Below are positions 26,869 through 35,415 of a stretch of DNA of 64,000 bases, piece after piece (position 1 is the stretch's first letter; the number at the start of each line of letters is the position of its first letter). A program made the translations under genes and the position numbers. The notes beneath the pieces are model-generated. The model was not told the DNA's origin, did not search any database, and saw nothing but the letters and a program-made list of their open reading frames with translations. The stretch is from assembly GCF_016864015.1 (NCBI RefSeq), contig NZ_CP045067.1:2490001-2554000 (forward strand), written 5' to 3'. This DNA is from Lacinutrix sp. WUR7. Its GTDB lineage: Bacteria; Bacteroidota; Bacteroidia; Flavobacteriales; Flavobacteriaceae.

Positions 26869-28101
26869 TTATTTTCTCAAATTCTGAATTCTCTTTAATA
26901 AAGAAGGATGGGAATAATGCATAAATTCATATGCTTTATGTGGCGTTAAATTACTTAAGCTATTTTTAGATAGTTTTTTAAGGGAAGTAATTAATGGTTC
27001 GGCTTTGTAGGTGTTTTTTGCATAATCATCTGCTTGGTATTCAAACTTTCGGGAAAACCAATTCATTAATAAACCTGTGATTTCGGAAAGCGGACTATAT
27101 AAAATTCCGAAAGCAATTAATCCAATATGAAAACTAGGAGTAGCTACGCCTAAAGCTTGTGATAGTATTGGTTTTGAAATAAATAAGGAAAGTATAAAAA
27201 GGGTAAAACCGGTTAGTAAAACGGAAGCAACCAAATTAAATATTATATGTTTCTTTTTGTAATGACCAACCTCATGCGCAAGCACAGCAACTATTTCTTC
27301 TTCGTCTAAATCGTTAATAAGTGTGTCATATAAAGTGACGCGTTTTTCGCTACCAAATCCGGAGAAATATGCATTTGCTTTGGTGCTTCGTTTGGAGCCG
27401 TCAATAACAAAAATTTTGTCTAGTGTAAATCCTACCGTTTTTGCATAGGCTGAGATTTTATCGCGAAGACTTCCATCTTCTAATGGCGTTTGTTTGTTGA
27501 AAAGTGGTACAATGAGTTTGGCGTAGAACATATTCATAAAAACTGTGAAAGCAGTAACTAAAGCCCAAGCATACAGCCAAAAGTGGTTGCCTGTGGTTTC
27601 ATAAAACCAAATTATTGCAGATAGAATAAGGCTGCCAACAATCGCCATCATGAACCATCCTTTTATTTTGTCGAACCAAAAGGTCTTTTTTGTGGTTTTG
27701 TTGAATCCGAATTTCTCCTCAATAACAAAAGTCTGGTAATAACTAAAAGGGGTGGTGAGTATATCGCTTCCTATCATAATTATTCCGAAGAAAATTAATG
27801 CAACTACAATTGGGTTTTCAGAATAACTTCTAGCAATATTATCGATAGCTTCAAAACCATCAAAAATTAAAAAACCTAGTGTTAATATTATAGAGAACGT
27901 AGAAGTTAAAATTCCGAATGTATAATTCGTTTTCTTGTAATCCTGCGATTTATTGTATTCAGAGGCATCATAAACATCTTGTAGCTCTTCTGGAACTTTA
28001 TCCTTATAATGTTTAGCGTTTAATGCGTCTAGCGTTTTATCGATAATAAAATCGATAATTAAAATAGCAAGGATAATATAGAAAAGTGTAGTAGGTGTCA
28101 T
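26869..28101 (-). CDS. M48 family metallopeptidase (Ste24/CAAX protease-like)
   Basis: A 410-residue polytopic membrane zinc protease. The catalytic motif is HEVGH (276-280), preceded by LDEEEIVAVLA; the third zinc ligand is probably the Glu in SRKFEYQADDYA, near residue 355. N-terminal hydrophobic segments and a helix pair after the HEVGH motif match the Ste24 barrel. Bacteria lack CAAX prenylation, so a role in membrane protein quality control is more likely. It is downstream of the GIY-YIG gene but separated from it by the inverted-repeat element. Confidence 0.93.
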   Translation of the reverse strand: MTPTTLFYIILAILIIDFIIDKTLDALNAKHYKDKVPEELQDVYDASEYNKSQDYKKTNYTFGILTSTFSIILTLGFLIFDGFEAIDNIARSYSENPIVVALIFFGIIMIGSDILTTPFSYYQTFVIEEKFGFNKTTKKTFWFDKIKGWFMMAIVGSLILSAIIWFYETTGNHFWLYAWALVTAFTVFMNMFYAKLIVPLFNKQTPLEDGSLRDKISAYAKTVGFTLDKIFVIDGSKRSTKANAYFSGFGSEKRVTLYDTLINDLDEEEIVAVLAHEVGHYKKKHIIFNLVASVLLTGFTLFILSLFISKPILSQALGVATPSFHIGLIAFGILYSPLSEITGLLMNWFSRKFEYQADDYAKNTYKAEPLITSLKKLSKNSLSNLTPHKAYEFMHYSHPSLLKRIQNLRK

Positions 28102-28136
28102 GATTAATTTATGAAAGTGTTAAAATAGAAACTATT

Positions 28137-28163
28137 TGTCATACTGAGCGCAGTCGAAGTACT
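28137..28163. repeat. REP-like hairpin, left copy, at the 3' end of the GIY-YIG gene
   Basis: Unit TGTCATACTGAGCGCAGTCG followed by AAGTAC. The 4-bp stem TACT/AGTA closes around GAGCGCAGTCGA. The sister copy at 28490-28514 has GCCT/AGGC at exactly these positions, so both sides of the stem changed together. It abuts the TAA stop of the GIY-YIG gene and is inverted relative to the other copy. Confidence 0.8.
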
Positions 28164-28474
28164 TATTTGTCTTTATATTTATAATGCGTAGCATTTCTGC
28201 ATTCCGATAAAATTTGAAGTCTGTTAAAATCGCTAGCTATTAAAGCTTCTTTTTTAGCACGAGTCCATTTTTTAATTTTCTTTTCGAAATAAATAGGGTG
28301 TAAAACATCACCAAACGCTTCATTGAATTTTATTTCTAAAGGCCTTCTTTTAAACGTATAGCAATCGCGGTATTTTCCATAAGAATGTTCTTTTAAGCGT
28401 TTATCTAAATTACTAGTAATTCCGGTATAATAGGAATTGTCAGCACATTTTAGAATGTAAACATAGTAGAACAT
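28163..28474 (-). CDS. GIY-YIG nuclease family protein (single domain)
   Basis: A 103-residue one-domain GIY-YIG nuclease of the UPF0213/YhbQ type. The two signature strands are YVY (4-6) and YTG (16-18). The catalytic arginine R26 lies in DKRLKEH and the metal-binding E64 in YFEKKIKKW. All catalytic residues are present, so it should be active. The gene is bracketed by inverted copies of a 26-base hairpin repeat, one ending 15 bases before its ATG and the other touching its stop codon. This looks like a mobile or self-associated unit rather than a housekeeping repair gene. The DNA target is unknown. Confidence 0.9.
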   Translation of the reverse strand: MFYYVYILKCADNSYYTGITSNLDKRLKEHSYGKYRDCYTFKRRPLEIKFNEAFGDVLHPIYFEKKIKKWTRAKKEALIASDFNRLQILSECRNATHYKYKDK

Positions 28475-28489
28475 AATGATGTATTAATG

Positions 28490-28514
28490 GCCTTCGACTG
28501 CGCTCAGGCTGACA
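28490..28514. repeat. REP-like hairpin, right copy, before the GIY-YIG gene
   Basis: On the minus strand it reads TGTCAGCCTGAGCGCAGTCG then AAGGC. The stem GCCT/AGGC covaries with TACT/AGTA of the left copy, while GAGCGCAGTCGA is identical. It ends 15 bases before the GIY-YIG ATG. Confidence 0.8.
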
Positions 28515-28532
28515 TTTAGGAGCATTTACATT

Positions 28533-29333
28533 TTATTTAAAATTCCGCTGTCTTTTCGCTTCAAAAATCAATATTCCAGCAGCAACCGAAACATTCATAG
28601 AATCTATTTCTCCTTGCATAGGGATTTTAATATTTTGTTTGGAGGCTTTTCGCCAAGCATCGCTTAATCCATCTGCTTCTGTACCAACCACAATTGCTGA
28701 TGCATTGGTGTAATTTTGTTCGTGATAATTTACTGCCTCTTGCAAAATAGCACTATAAATGGCTATGTTGTTTTGGTTTAAAAAAGTAATGATTTCATCG
28801 GTAGATCCTGTCGCAATTTGGTTTGTAAATAAACAACCAACACTAGAGCGAATGATATTTGGATTGTATAAATCGGTTTTCGGATTTGCAATAATTACAG
28901 CATCTACATTTGCAGCATCTGCAGTACGTAAAATAGCGCCAATATTCCCTGGTTTTTCTGGCGCTTCCGCAATTAGAAGTAAAGGGTTTGGGGTGTTAAA
29001 TTGTAGACTTTCAATACTGTGTAGTTTGTTTTTGGCAATAGCAATAATACCTTCCGTAGTACTTCTATGCGCTAATTTTTGGTATACCTCTTTAGATACT
29101 TCTATAACTTCTGCAGCACCAATTTTTAACGTATCTAAGGCTACTTCAGAAAACAACTCGGGATAGAACAAAATAGTTGTTATTTCATACTTTCCTTTAA
29201 TCGCTAATGAAATTTCCCGTTCGCCTTCAATTAAAAACAACCTAGATTGTTTTCTGTTTTTAGACTTATCTTTTAAAAGGACAAGTTCTTTTATGTAAGA
29301 ATTTTGTGTACTTGTTATTTGTTTGAAATCCAT
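28533..29333 (-). CDS. TrmH/SpoU family RNA 2'-O-methyltransferase
   Basis: A 266-residue SPOUT methyltransferase acting on rRNA or tRNA. The N-terminal substrate-binding part (about 1-95) contains SRLFLIEGEREISLA. The knotted catalytic domain shows the three SPOUT motifs: PGNIGAILRTADAANVDAVI, VVGTEADGLSDAW and IPMQGEIDSMNVSVAAGI. The RNA target (23S rRNA Gm sites are common) cannot be told from sequence. It is divergent from the large T9SS gene; a -7 box lies 23 bases before its ATG. Confidence 0.93.
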   Translation of the reverse strand: MDFKQITSTQNSYIKELVLLKDKSKNRKQSRLFLIEGEREISLAIKGKYEITTILFYPELFSEVALDTLKIGAAEVIEVSKEVYQKLAHRSTTEGIIAIAKNKLHSIESLQFNTPNPLLLIAEAPEKPGNIGAILRTADAANVDAVIIANPKTDLYNPNIIRSSVGCLFTNQIATGSTDEIITFLNQNNIAIYSAILQEAVNYHEQNYTNASAIVVGTEADGLSDAWRKASKQNIKIPMQGEIDSMNVSVAAGILIFEAKRQRNFK

Positions 29334-29355
29334 TAATTTGCCTATATTGTAAGCA

Positions 29356-29363
29356 CAAATTTA
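29356..29363 (-). promoter_or_regulatory. -7 box TAAATTTG upstream of TrmH-type gene
   Basis: Minus-strand TAAATTTG, 22 bases before the methyltransferase ATG at 29333, within the 37-base divergent gap shared with the 1559-codon T9SS gene. Confidence 0.4.
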
Positions 29364-29370
29364 CACTATT

Positions 29371-32300
29371 ATGAATAAAAAATTACTTTTATTACTACTT
29401 ACCGTTTTATTTAGTTTCAATCATTATTCGCAATCTTCTTATATTTCACAAGAGTTGGATTGTAGTACAGGTTGTTCTGACCTTACGGTTGATTTTCCGC
29501 TAATTCAGGAAACTTCAAATTATACGGTAGATATTATTCCTTTTAATCCGCCATCCAGTTTTAATGGTTTAGATTTCGGAACTGCTTTATATTTAGATGA
29601 TTCATGGAGTGGTATTCTTAATCTTCCATTTGATTTTTCATTTTATGGGGATACGTATAGTGACCTAATAGTTGGAGGTAATGGTGTTGTTTCATTTGAT
29701 ACTTCTAAGGCTAATGGTTTTAATGGTTGGTTGTTTTCTGAGACTTTACCAAATAATACGAATACGGCATTGAGTGATGCTAATATTTTTGGTGCAGCAC
29801 ATGATATGGATGCTAGTGTTAATGGCGAAATTGCTTACGAGGTTAAAGGTACGGCTCCTTTTAGAGTCTTTGTAGTTAGTTTTTTGGATATGGCACATTA
29901 TTCTTGTAATGATTTAAGAACAACGCAAATGATTGTGCTGCATGAAACCACAAATGTTGTTGAAGTATTCCTTTTAAACAAACCATTTTGTGGTGCTTGG
30001 AATAATGGAAATGCAGTTGTAGGGATTCAAAACCCTGCAGGTACACAAGCGGTGGTTCCTCCAGGAAGAAATACAGGAATTTGGGAGGCGAATATTGAGG
30101 CTTGGCGTTTTAGCCCTACCGGAGGAAATAATACAGGAAATGTATATACATGGTATGATAATTCTAATCAGTTTGTAAGTAATGATGCTAGTATTAATGT
30201 TTGTCCTACAGAGGATGAAGTGTACACTGCTGAAATAACCTATTACGATCCAAATGGTTTTGAATCGAATACCATACTAGAAGATGTTATGCTGACTAAC
30301 AGTTTGATAGGACAAGATCCAGAAAACATGGAGGTTTGTAGACCTTATGAGTTTGATGTAGATTTTAATTTAACAACGCAAACAAATGTAATTACTGGAG
30401 GATCTACTTGTAGTATTGTTACGTATTATGAAAGTTTAGTAGATGCAGAAAATGCAACAAATGCTATTGCATATACAAGCAATTATAATAGCTATACTAG
30501 TAATCCATTTACTATATATGCTAGAGTGGAAAATAATATTTCTGGAAACTTTGAAATTACTGATTTTGATTTAATAGTAAATGCTAAACCAGATTTAGGT
30601 GATGCAGATCTTATAGAATGTGGAACGAACGGAGGATTTGCAACATTTAATTTAACAGAAATGAATAATGAAGTAGCCTGGGAAAATCCAGATTATATGG
30701 TTGCTTACTATGCATCTTTGAATGATGCGGAATATGAGATAAATCAGCTACCAGATGTTTATGAGAATATAGTTGAAAACTTACAATATGTTTATGCTAG
30801 AGTAAATGGTTTAACAGATGAATGTTATAGTATAGTGCAATGCTATTTATTTGTAGATAATGGTTTAGATTTAAGCGGTATTGGTGATGCAGTACAATGT
30901 GGATATAACGACGTTGCATCCTTTGATTTAGTGGCACATATAGACCAACAAATAAATGGAGGTTCGGACGTAGAGTTAACTTTTTACCTAACTCCAGAAG
31001 ATGCAGAAAATAATACAAATAGTATTGTGACTGCAGATAATTATACCAACATTAGCAACCCGCAAACTGTTTTTGTAAGAGGAACAAATCTTATTACAGG
31101 TTGCAATTCCATAGCACCTTTCCAATTAGTAGTGACTACAACACCTACAAGTCTTAATCCTTTGGTGTCCTGTGAAACAGATGGTGATGGTATTAACGTT
31201 TTTGATTTAACAGTAATTGAATCTCAATTTATAAATGAATCAATTACCTATTATGAATCCTTAACAGATGCTGAGGACCAAGTAAATGAAATTGCAGATC
31301 CTACCAGTTATACTAATATTACAAATGCACAAACAATATATGTGAGTGTAAATTATGAGAATTCTTCCTGTTCCAGTATTTTATACTTAACCATTTTGGT
31401 AAGTGAAGCTGTTATAGCAACACAACCAACACCTTTAGTAGCCTGTGGTATAAATGATGAAGCAACCTTTAATCTAGATTTAAAAACGAACGAGATCTTG
31501 GGAGGATTAGATCCCAACAACACTTCGGTATCTTATTACACAACTTTAGAACAAGCACAAGATGGAGCAGGAATTATCTATCCTACAAGTGACTATGTGA
31601 ATACAACAAATCCACAAACCATTTATGTTAGAGTGGAATCAAATGTGCCGGAATGTGCAGATATTGTAGAACTAGAATTACTTGTAGAAAGCTGTCCTTC
31701 TACAGTAGATATAGCTGTAGATTGTGCTTCTGGAGAAGTAGTAAACCAAACCTATTGTTATATCAATGAAGATACTACACAGTTTGTTTTCACTAGTACT
31801 GATGGATTGCCACTAGTTGTTGTTTTCAATTCTGGAACGACAGAGAACAACTATGATGCCGTGGTAATTACAGATACCGATGGTACTATTTTATATGAAG
31901 GTTATGGTGATAATGGGGATTTAACAGGTTTAGTCTTCACGTCTTCGGGTGATTCTATAACGGTAGGCGTGACTTCAGATGGTTCTGTTATTAGTTGTAC
32001 TAATGATCCGTGGGATTTTGACGTAACTTGTCTAGATACATCTGCGCTTCCAAATTGTGATGCTTCACTTATAGAACCTTTAAATGAAGCTATTGCTGTA
32101 GATTTAGATACAGACTTAAGTTGGAACGCTGCAACAATAGTGGTAACTGGATATACCTTATATGTGGGAACAACTCCAGGAGCAACAAACGTTTTAGATG
32201 GTGTGGATGTTGGGAATGTATTAACCTTCGAACCTGGAATGTTAACGTATGAAACCACATATTATGTTACTATTGTACCTTATAATGATAATGGTCCAGC

Positions 32301-34050
32301 AACAGATTGTACGGAAGAAAGTTTTACAACCAAGAATGATCCTAATCAAATTATAGATTGTGCTTCAGGAGAAACCATAAATCAAACCTATTGCTATACG
32401 AATAATGACACTTCACAGTTTCTTTTTTCTAGTACAGATGGGTCGCAAGTAGTTATTGTTTTTAATTCTGGAACGACAGAGAATTCCTATGATGAACTAG
32501 TAATAACAGATTCCGATGGCACTATTTTATATGAAGGTTATGGAAATGTTGGTGATTTATCAGGTTTAATATTTACGTCTTCGGGCGACTCTATAACGGT
32601 AGGTGTGACTTCAGATGGTTCTGTTACTAGTTGTGCTAATAATCCTTGGGATTTTACCGCGTCTTGTGCTGGAACACTAGGGTTAATAGAAGTTAATGCT
32701 TTTATGGATGAAAATTCTAATGCTATTTTTGATGCTTCCGAATTTAACTTTACCGAAGGGGAGTTTTCTTATGAAGTTAATAATGATGGTGTTTTAAATT
32801 ATGTACATGCTTCCACAGGACATTTTACAATTCCGAATTTTGCAGATACAAATACCTATGATATTAGCTTTACAATCTATGAAGGTTATGGCGGTTGTTT
32901 AAGTCAGACTTTTACTTTAATGGAAGATGTTTCCGTAACAGGAGGTGAAACGCTTCAAATCGATTTTCCTATAACCGCAATTCAAAACTGTGATGATGTA
33001 GGTGTTTATTTAATATCTAATGTGCCACCAAGACCTGGAATAGTATACAATAACACTTTAATTATTGAAAACTTAGGAAGTACAACAACTTCTGGTACTG
33101 TAGCGTTTACATACGATGCAACAGTTACACTAAATAATGTGTATAATGTAGATTCAGGAAACACAATAACAAATACAGCTACAGGGTTTATTTTAAACTT
33201 TAATAATTTAATGCCTGGTAATAACGAGCTGGTAAATATTGAAATGAACATTCCTACAAACTTGAATATTGGAGATTTTGTTACAAATATGGCTGTATAT
33301 ACTGTAGAGGATATCGATATTAGTAATAACGAATCTGTACTAACCCAAGAAGTGGTGAACTCCTATGATCCTAATAATAAATTTGAATCACACGGACCAG
33401 AAATTAAGTTGGAAGATTTTACAAATGAAGACTATTTGTATTACACGATTAATTTTCAAAACCTAGGTACTGCCGAAGCTTTAGATATTAGAGTAGAAGA
33501 TGTTTTAGATGCACAGTTAGATGCTAGTACTTTTAAAATGTTATATGCAAGTCATGATTATATGGTAACGCGAGTAGACAACAATTTAACTTGGCAATTT
33601 GAGGACATTAATTTACCTAGCGAAAGTATGGATGAGCCAAACAGTCATGGTTTTGTGTACTTTAGAATAAAACCATTAGCTGGTTACCAAGACGGAGATA
33701 TAATTCCTAATGTTGCAGATATCTATTTCGATTTTAATCCTGCAATTACGACAAATACTTTTGAGAGTGAATTTGTTACCACGCTTTCTGTAGGCGAATT
33801 TTCTGCAATTAGTTATTCTATGTACCCTAATCCAGCAAATAACATGGTTAATATTCAATTTAATAACGCTGTAGCGGAAGATGTTTTAGTTAGCATCTAT
33901 AATGTGCAAGGTAAATTAGTAAGTAAACCAAGTACTGTTTCTCAGGAAAATAAGATTACTTTTAATGTGTCTAGTTTATCACAAGGAATGTATTTTGTAG
34001 AGCTGAAAAGTAAAACTTTTAAAATGGTAGAAAAACTAATTATTGATTAA
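29371..34050 (+). CDS. Large modular surface protein with T9SS type A sorting domain
   Basis: A 1559-residue exported protein. A signal peptide (about 1-21) is followed by a secreted N-terminal domain and then several repeated modules of about 90 residues (about 300-780), each with a cysteine pair, YY.SL.DAE-type strands and a YVRV/IYARV strand. Two near-identical modules of about 100 residues (DCASGE...NQTYCY) lie at about 784-888 and 995-1097, separated by a fibronectin III-like domain. A conserved DUF7619 region begins near 1331 (YDPNNKFESHG), and the type A sorting domain (YPNPANNMVNIQF) runs from about 1484 to the end. Expected on the cell surface or released; an adhesin is likely. Confidence 0.9.
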   Translation: MNKKLLLLLLTVLFSFNHYSQSSYISQELDCSTGCSDLTVDFPLIQETSNYTVDIIPFNPPSSFNGLDFGTALYLDDSWSGILNLPFDFSFYGDTYSDLIVGGNGVVSFDTSKANGFNGWLFSETLPNNTNTALSDANIFGAAHDMDASVNGEIAYEVKGTAPFRVFVVSFLDMAHYSCNDLRTTQMIVLHETTNVVEVFLLNKPFCGAWNNGNAVVGIQNPAGTQAVVPPGRNTGIWEANIEAWRFSPTGGNNTGNVYTWYDNSNQFVSNDASINVCPTEDEVYTAEITYYDPNGFESNTILEDVMLTNSLIGQDPENMEVCRPYEFDVDFNLTTQTNVITGGSTCSIVTYYESLVDAENATNAIAYTSNYNSYTSNPFTIYARVENNISGNFEITDFDLIVNAKPDLGDADLIECGTNGGFATFNLTEMNNEVAWENPDYMVAYYASLNDAEYEINQLPDVYENIVENLQYVYARVNGLTDECYSIVQCYLFVDNGLDLSGIGDAVQCGYNDVASFDLVAHIDQQINGGSDVELTFYLTPEDAENNTNSIVTADNYTNISNPQTVFVRGTNLITGCNSIAPFQLVVTTTPTSLNPLVSCETDGDGINVFDLTVIESQFINESITYYESLTDAEDQVNEIADPTSYTNITNAQTIYVSVNYENSSCSSILYLTILVSEAVIATQPTPLVACGINDEATFNLDLKTNEILGGLDPNNTSVSYYTTLEQAQDGAGIIYPTSDYVNTTNPQTIYVRVESNVPECADIVELELLVESCPSTVDIAVDCASGEVVNQTYCYINEDTTQFVFTSTDGLPLVVVFNSGTTENNYDAVVITDTDGTILYEGYGDNGDLTGLVFTSSGDSITVGVTSDGSVISCTNDPWDFDVTCLDTSALPNCDASLIEPLNEAIAVDLDTDLSWNAATIVVTGYTLYVGTTPGATNVLDGVDVGNVLTFEPGMLTYETTYYVTIVPYNDNGPATDCTEESFTTKNDPNQIIDCASGETINQTYCYTNNDTSQFLFSSTDGSQVVIVFNSGTTENSYDELVITDSDGTILYEGYGNVGDLSGLIFTSSGDSITVGVTSDGSVTSCANNPWDFTASCAGTLGLIEVNAFMDENSNAIFDASEFNFTEGEFSYEVNNDGVLNYVHASTGHFTIPNFADTNTYDISFTIYEGYGGCLSQTFTLMEDVSVTGGETLQIDFPITAIQNCDDVGVYLISNVPPRPGIVYNNTLIIENLGSTTTSGTVAFTYDATVTLNNVYNVDSGNTITNTATGFILNFNNLMPGNNELVNIEMNIPTNLNIGDFVTNMAVYTVEDIDISNNESVLTQEVVNSYDPNNKFESHGPEIKLEDFTNEDYLYYTINFQNLGTAEALDIRVEDVLDAQLDASTFKMLYASHDYMVTRVDNNLTWQFEDINLPSESMDEPNSHGFVYFRIKPLAGYQDGDIIPNVADIYFDFNPAITTNTFESEFVTTLSVGEFSAISYSMYPNPANNMVNIQFNNAVAEDVLVSIYNVQGKLVSKPSTVSQENKITFNVSSLSQGMYFVELKSKTFKMVEKLIID

Positions 34051-34074
34051 GTATATACGTTAAATTTAAGTTAT

Positions 34075-34104
34075 AAAAGCTTCCGTTAAACGGAAGCTTT
34101 TTTT
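34075..34104 (+). terminator. Rho-independent terminator after the large T9SS gene
   Basis: Eleven-base stem AAAAGCTTCCG/CGGAAGCTTTT with loop TTAAA and a T-run to 34104, 24 bases after the stop. The TTCCG/CGGAA core resembles the leader hairpins elsewhere in the window. Confidence 0.85.
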
Positions 34105-34156
34105 GTAATGTTTATTTTCGCTTTTCGACATAGTTACCAACTAAAAAATCTATTTG

Positions 34157-34960
34157 ATGAAAAACTACATTTTTGCAATTGCCTTACTAATTACATTTTT
34201 GGCATGTAAGCAAAACACAAAGACAGAAGAAGCTACAGAGAGTGTAGAAGAAGTAATAGAAGAAACTCCAGCAGTTACCTATCCAGAAAACCTGACTAAA
34301 GTATTTGATGCCCATGGCGGAATGGATACATGGAAATCTATGAAATCCTTAGCTTTCACTATGGAAAAGCCTGACGGAAAAGAAGTGATAACTACGAACT
34401 TAATTTCAAGAGAAGGATTAGTAGATAACCCAAAAGAAAGTATTGGTTTTGATGGTGAAAAAGCGTGGTTTGTAAATAAAACCGAAGGAGAGTACAACGG
34501 GAAAATGGCGAAATATAAATATAACTTAATGTTCTATTTCTATGCGATGCCTTTTATTCTTGGGGATGAGGGAATTAACTATGCAGATACAGAGCCTTTA
34601 GTTTTTGAAGGGGTAACATATCCAGGAATACAAATAACCTATAACGCAGGAGTTGGTGAAACTCCAGAAGATCGTTACGTGTTATATTACAACCCTACAA
34701 CCTACCAAATGGAATGGTTAGGCTATACCGTTTCTTTTGTACCAGGAATAGATAAAAAAGAATTACACTTTAGAAGATATAATAACTGGCAAAAAGTGAA
34801 TGGCGTATTATTACCTAAAACAATTGTAGGTTACGGTTTTAAAGATGATAAACCAACCGAAGCTAAGCATAGTACAGAATTTACAGAGGTTCAAATTACG
34901 AATACAGCGATGCCATCTAGTACATTTGCTAAACCTGAAAAGGGAGAATTCGCAAACTAA
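34157..34960 (+). CDS. DUF6503 family lipoprotein
   Basis: A 267-residue lipoprotein. The signal peptide ends in the lipobox FLAC with C17 as the lipidated residue, followed by a short Thr/Glu-rich linker. The body, beginning YPENLTKVFDAHGGMDTW, is the Bacteroidota DUF6503 family, which resembles the LolA/LolB-like half-barrel seen in lipoprotein carriers. Function is not established. The ATG at 34157 is chosen over a TTG one codon earlier. It is a single gene between two terminators. Confidence 0.8.
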   Translation: MKNYIFAIALLITFLACKQNTKTEEATESVEEVIEETPAVTYPENLTKVFDAHGGMDTWKSMKSLAFTMEKPDGKEVITTNLISREGLVDNPKESIGFDGEKAWFVNKTEGEYNGKMAKYKYNLMFYFYAMPFILGDEGINYADTEPLVFEGVTYPGIQITYNAGVGETPEDRYVLYYNPTTYQMEWLGYTVSFVPGIDKKELHFRRYNNWQKVNGVLLPKTIVGYGFKDDKPTEAKHSTEFTEVQITNTAMPSSTFAKPEKGEFAN

Positions 34961-34980
34961 GAGTTCTTTTAAATCACATA

Positions 34981-35014
34981 AAAAAAGCGAACATTACATA
35001 ATGTTCGCTTTTTT
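34981..35014. terminator. Bidirectional terminator between converging genes
   Basis: Stem GCGAACATT (34987-34995) pairs with AATGTTCGC (35000-35008). It is flanked by A-runs on one side and T-runs on the other, so it works for the DUF6503 gene and for the opposite secreted-protein gene. Confidence 0.85.
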
Positions 35015-35039
35015 TTATATGCTATTTTTAAGTTTAAAA

Positions 35040-35372
35040 TTAAAAAGAATCTGGATTAATAGGTCTGTATTGTCCTGGGATTTCTAACATCACTTTTCGT
35101 AATTCATTTTTTAATGTATAACTAGTGAAATCTGGATACGCAGTAAGTCTATTAAAATTTTGTGGCGTAAAAACTAAGTTATCTGTAGGTATCGCTTCAA
35201 ATTTTTTATAAGGTGCTGTTGTTTTTAAATTTTTTTCTAAAACCAGAATTTTTTCAAAAGTATAGCTGTCAAAAAAAGAATAACTTTCCTTTTCTATTTT
35301 CTTTAGCTCTAAGGTTTGTGCAAAAGAAAAAGAGCTTATAAAAAGAGTAACTAGTATTTGTGTCGTTTTCAT
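35040..35372 (-). CDS. Small secreted protein of unknown family
   Basis: A 110-residue protein with a clear signal peptide, MKTTQILVTLFISSFSFAQ, cut near residue 19. The mature part of about 91 residues is charged, with aromatic residues (YSFFDSYTFEKILVLEK) and a KLPYKKFEAIP-like basic patch near the centre (TTAPYKKFEAIP). There is no cysteine in the mature part and no recognisable domain. It lies 43 bases downstream of the DUF3810 gene on the same strand and shares a terminator with the converging lipoprotein gene. I do not recognise the family. Confidence 0.7.
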   Translation of the reverse strand: MKTTQILVTLFISSFSFAQTLELKKIEKESYSFFDSYTFEKILVLEKNLKTTAPYKKFEAIPTDNLVFTPQNFNRLTAYPDFTSYTLKNELRKVMLEIPGQYRPINPDSF

Positions 35373-35415
35373 AAGATATGGTTTAATACTACTAATTTAT
35401 GAAAAATTCATCTAA

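Larger units (their letters stand above)
28137..28514 (-). mobile_element. Putative 378-bp GIY-YIG / inverted-hairpin element
   Basis: Inverted copies (about 26 bases, 22 identical) of a REP-like hairpin form the ends and a complete GIY-YIG gene fills the space between. No transposase is present and no target duplication is evident beyond A/T-rich flanks. Reading it as a mobile unit is an inference from the tight bracketing and from my recollection that such repeats are dispersed in Bacteroidota genomes. Confidence 0.45.
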
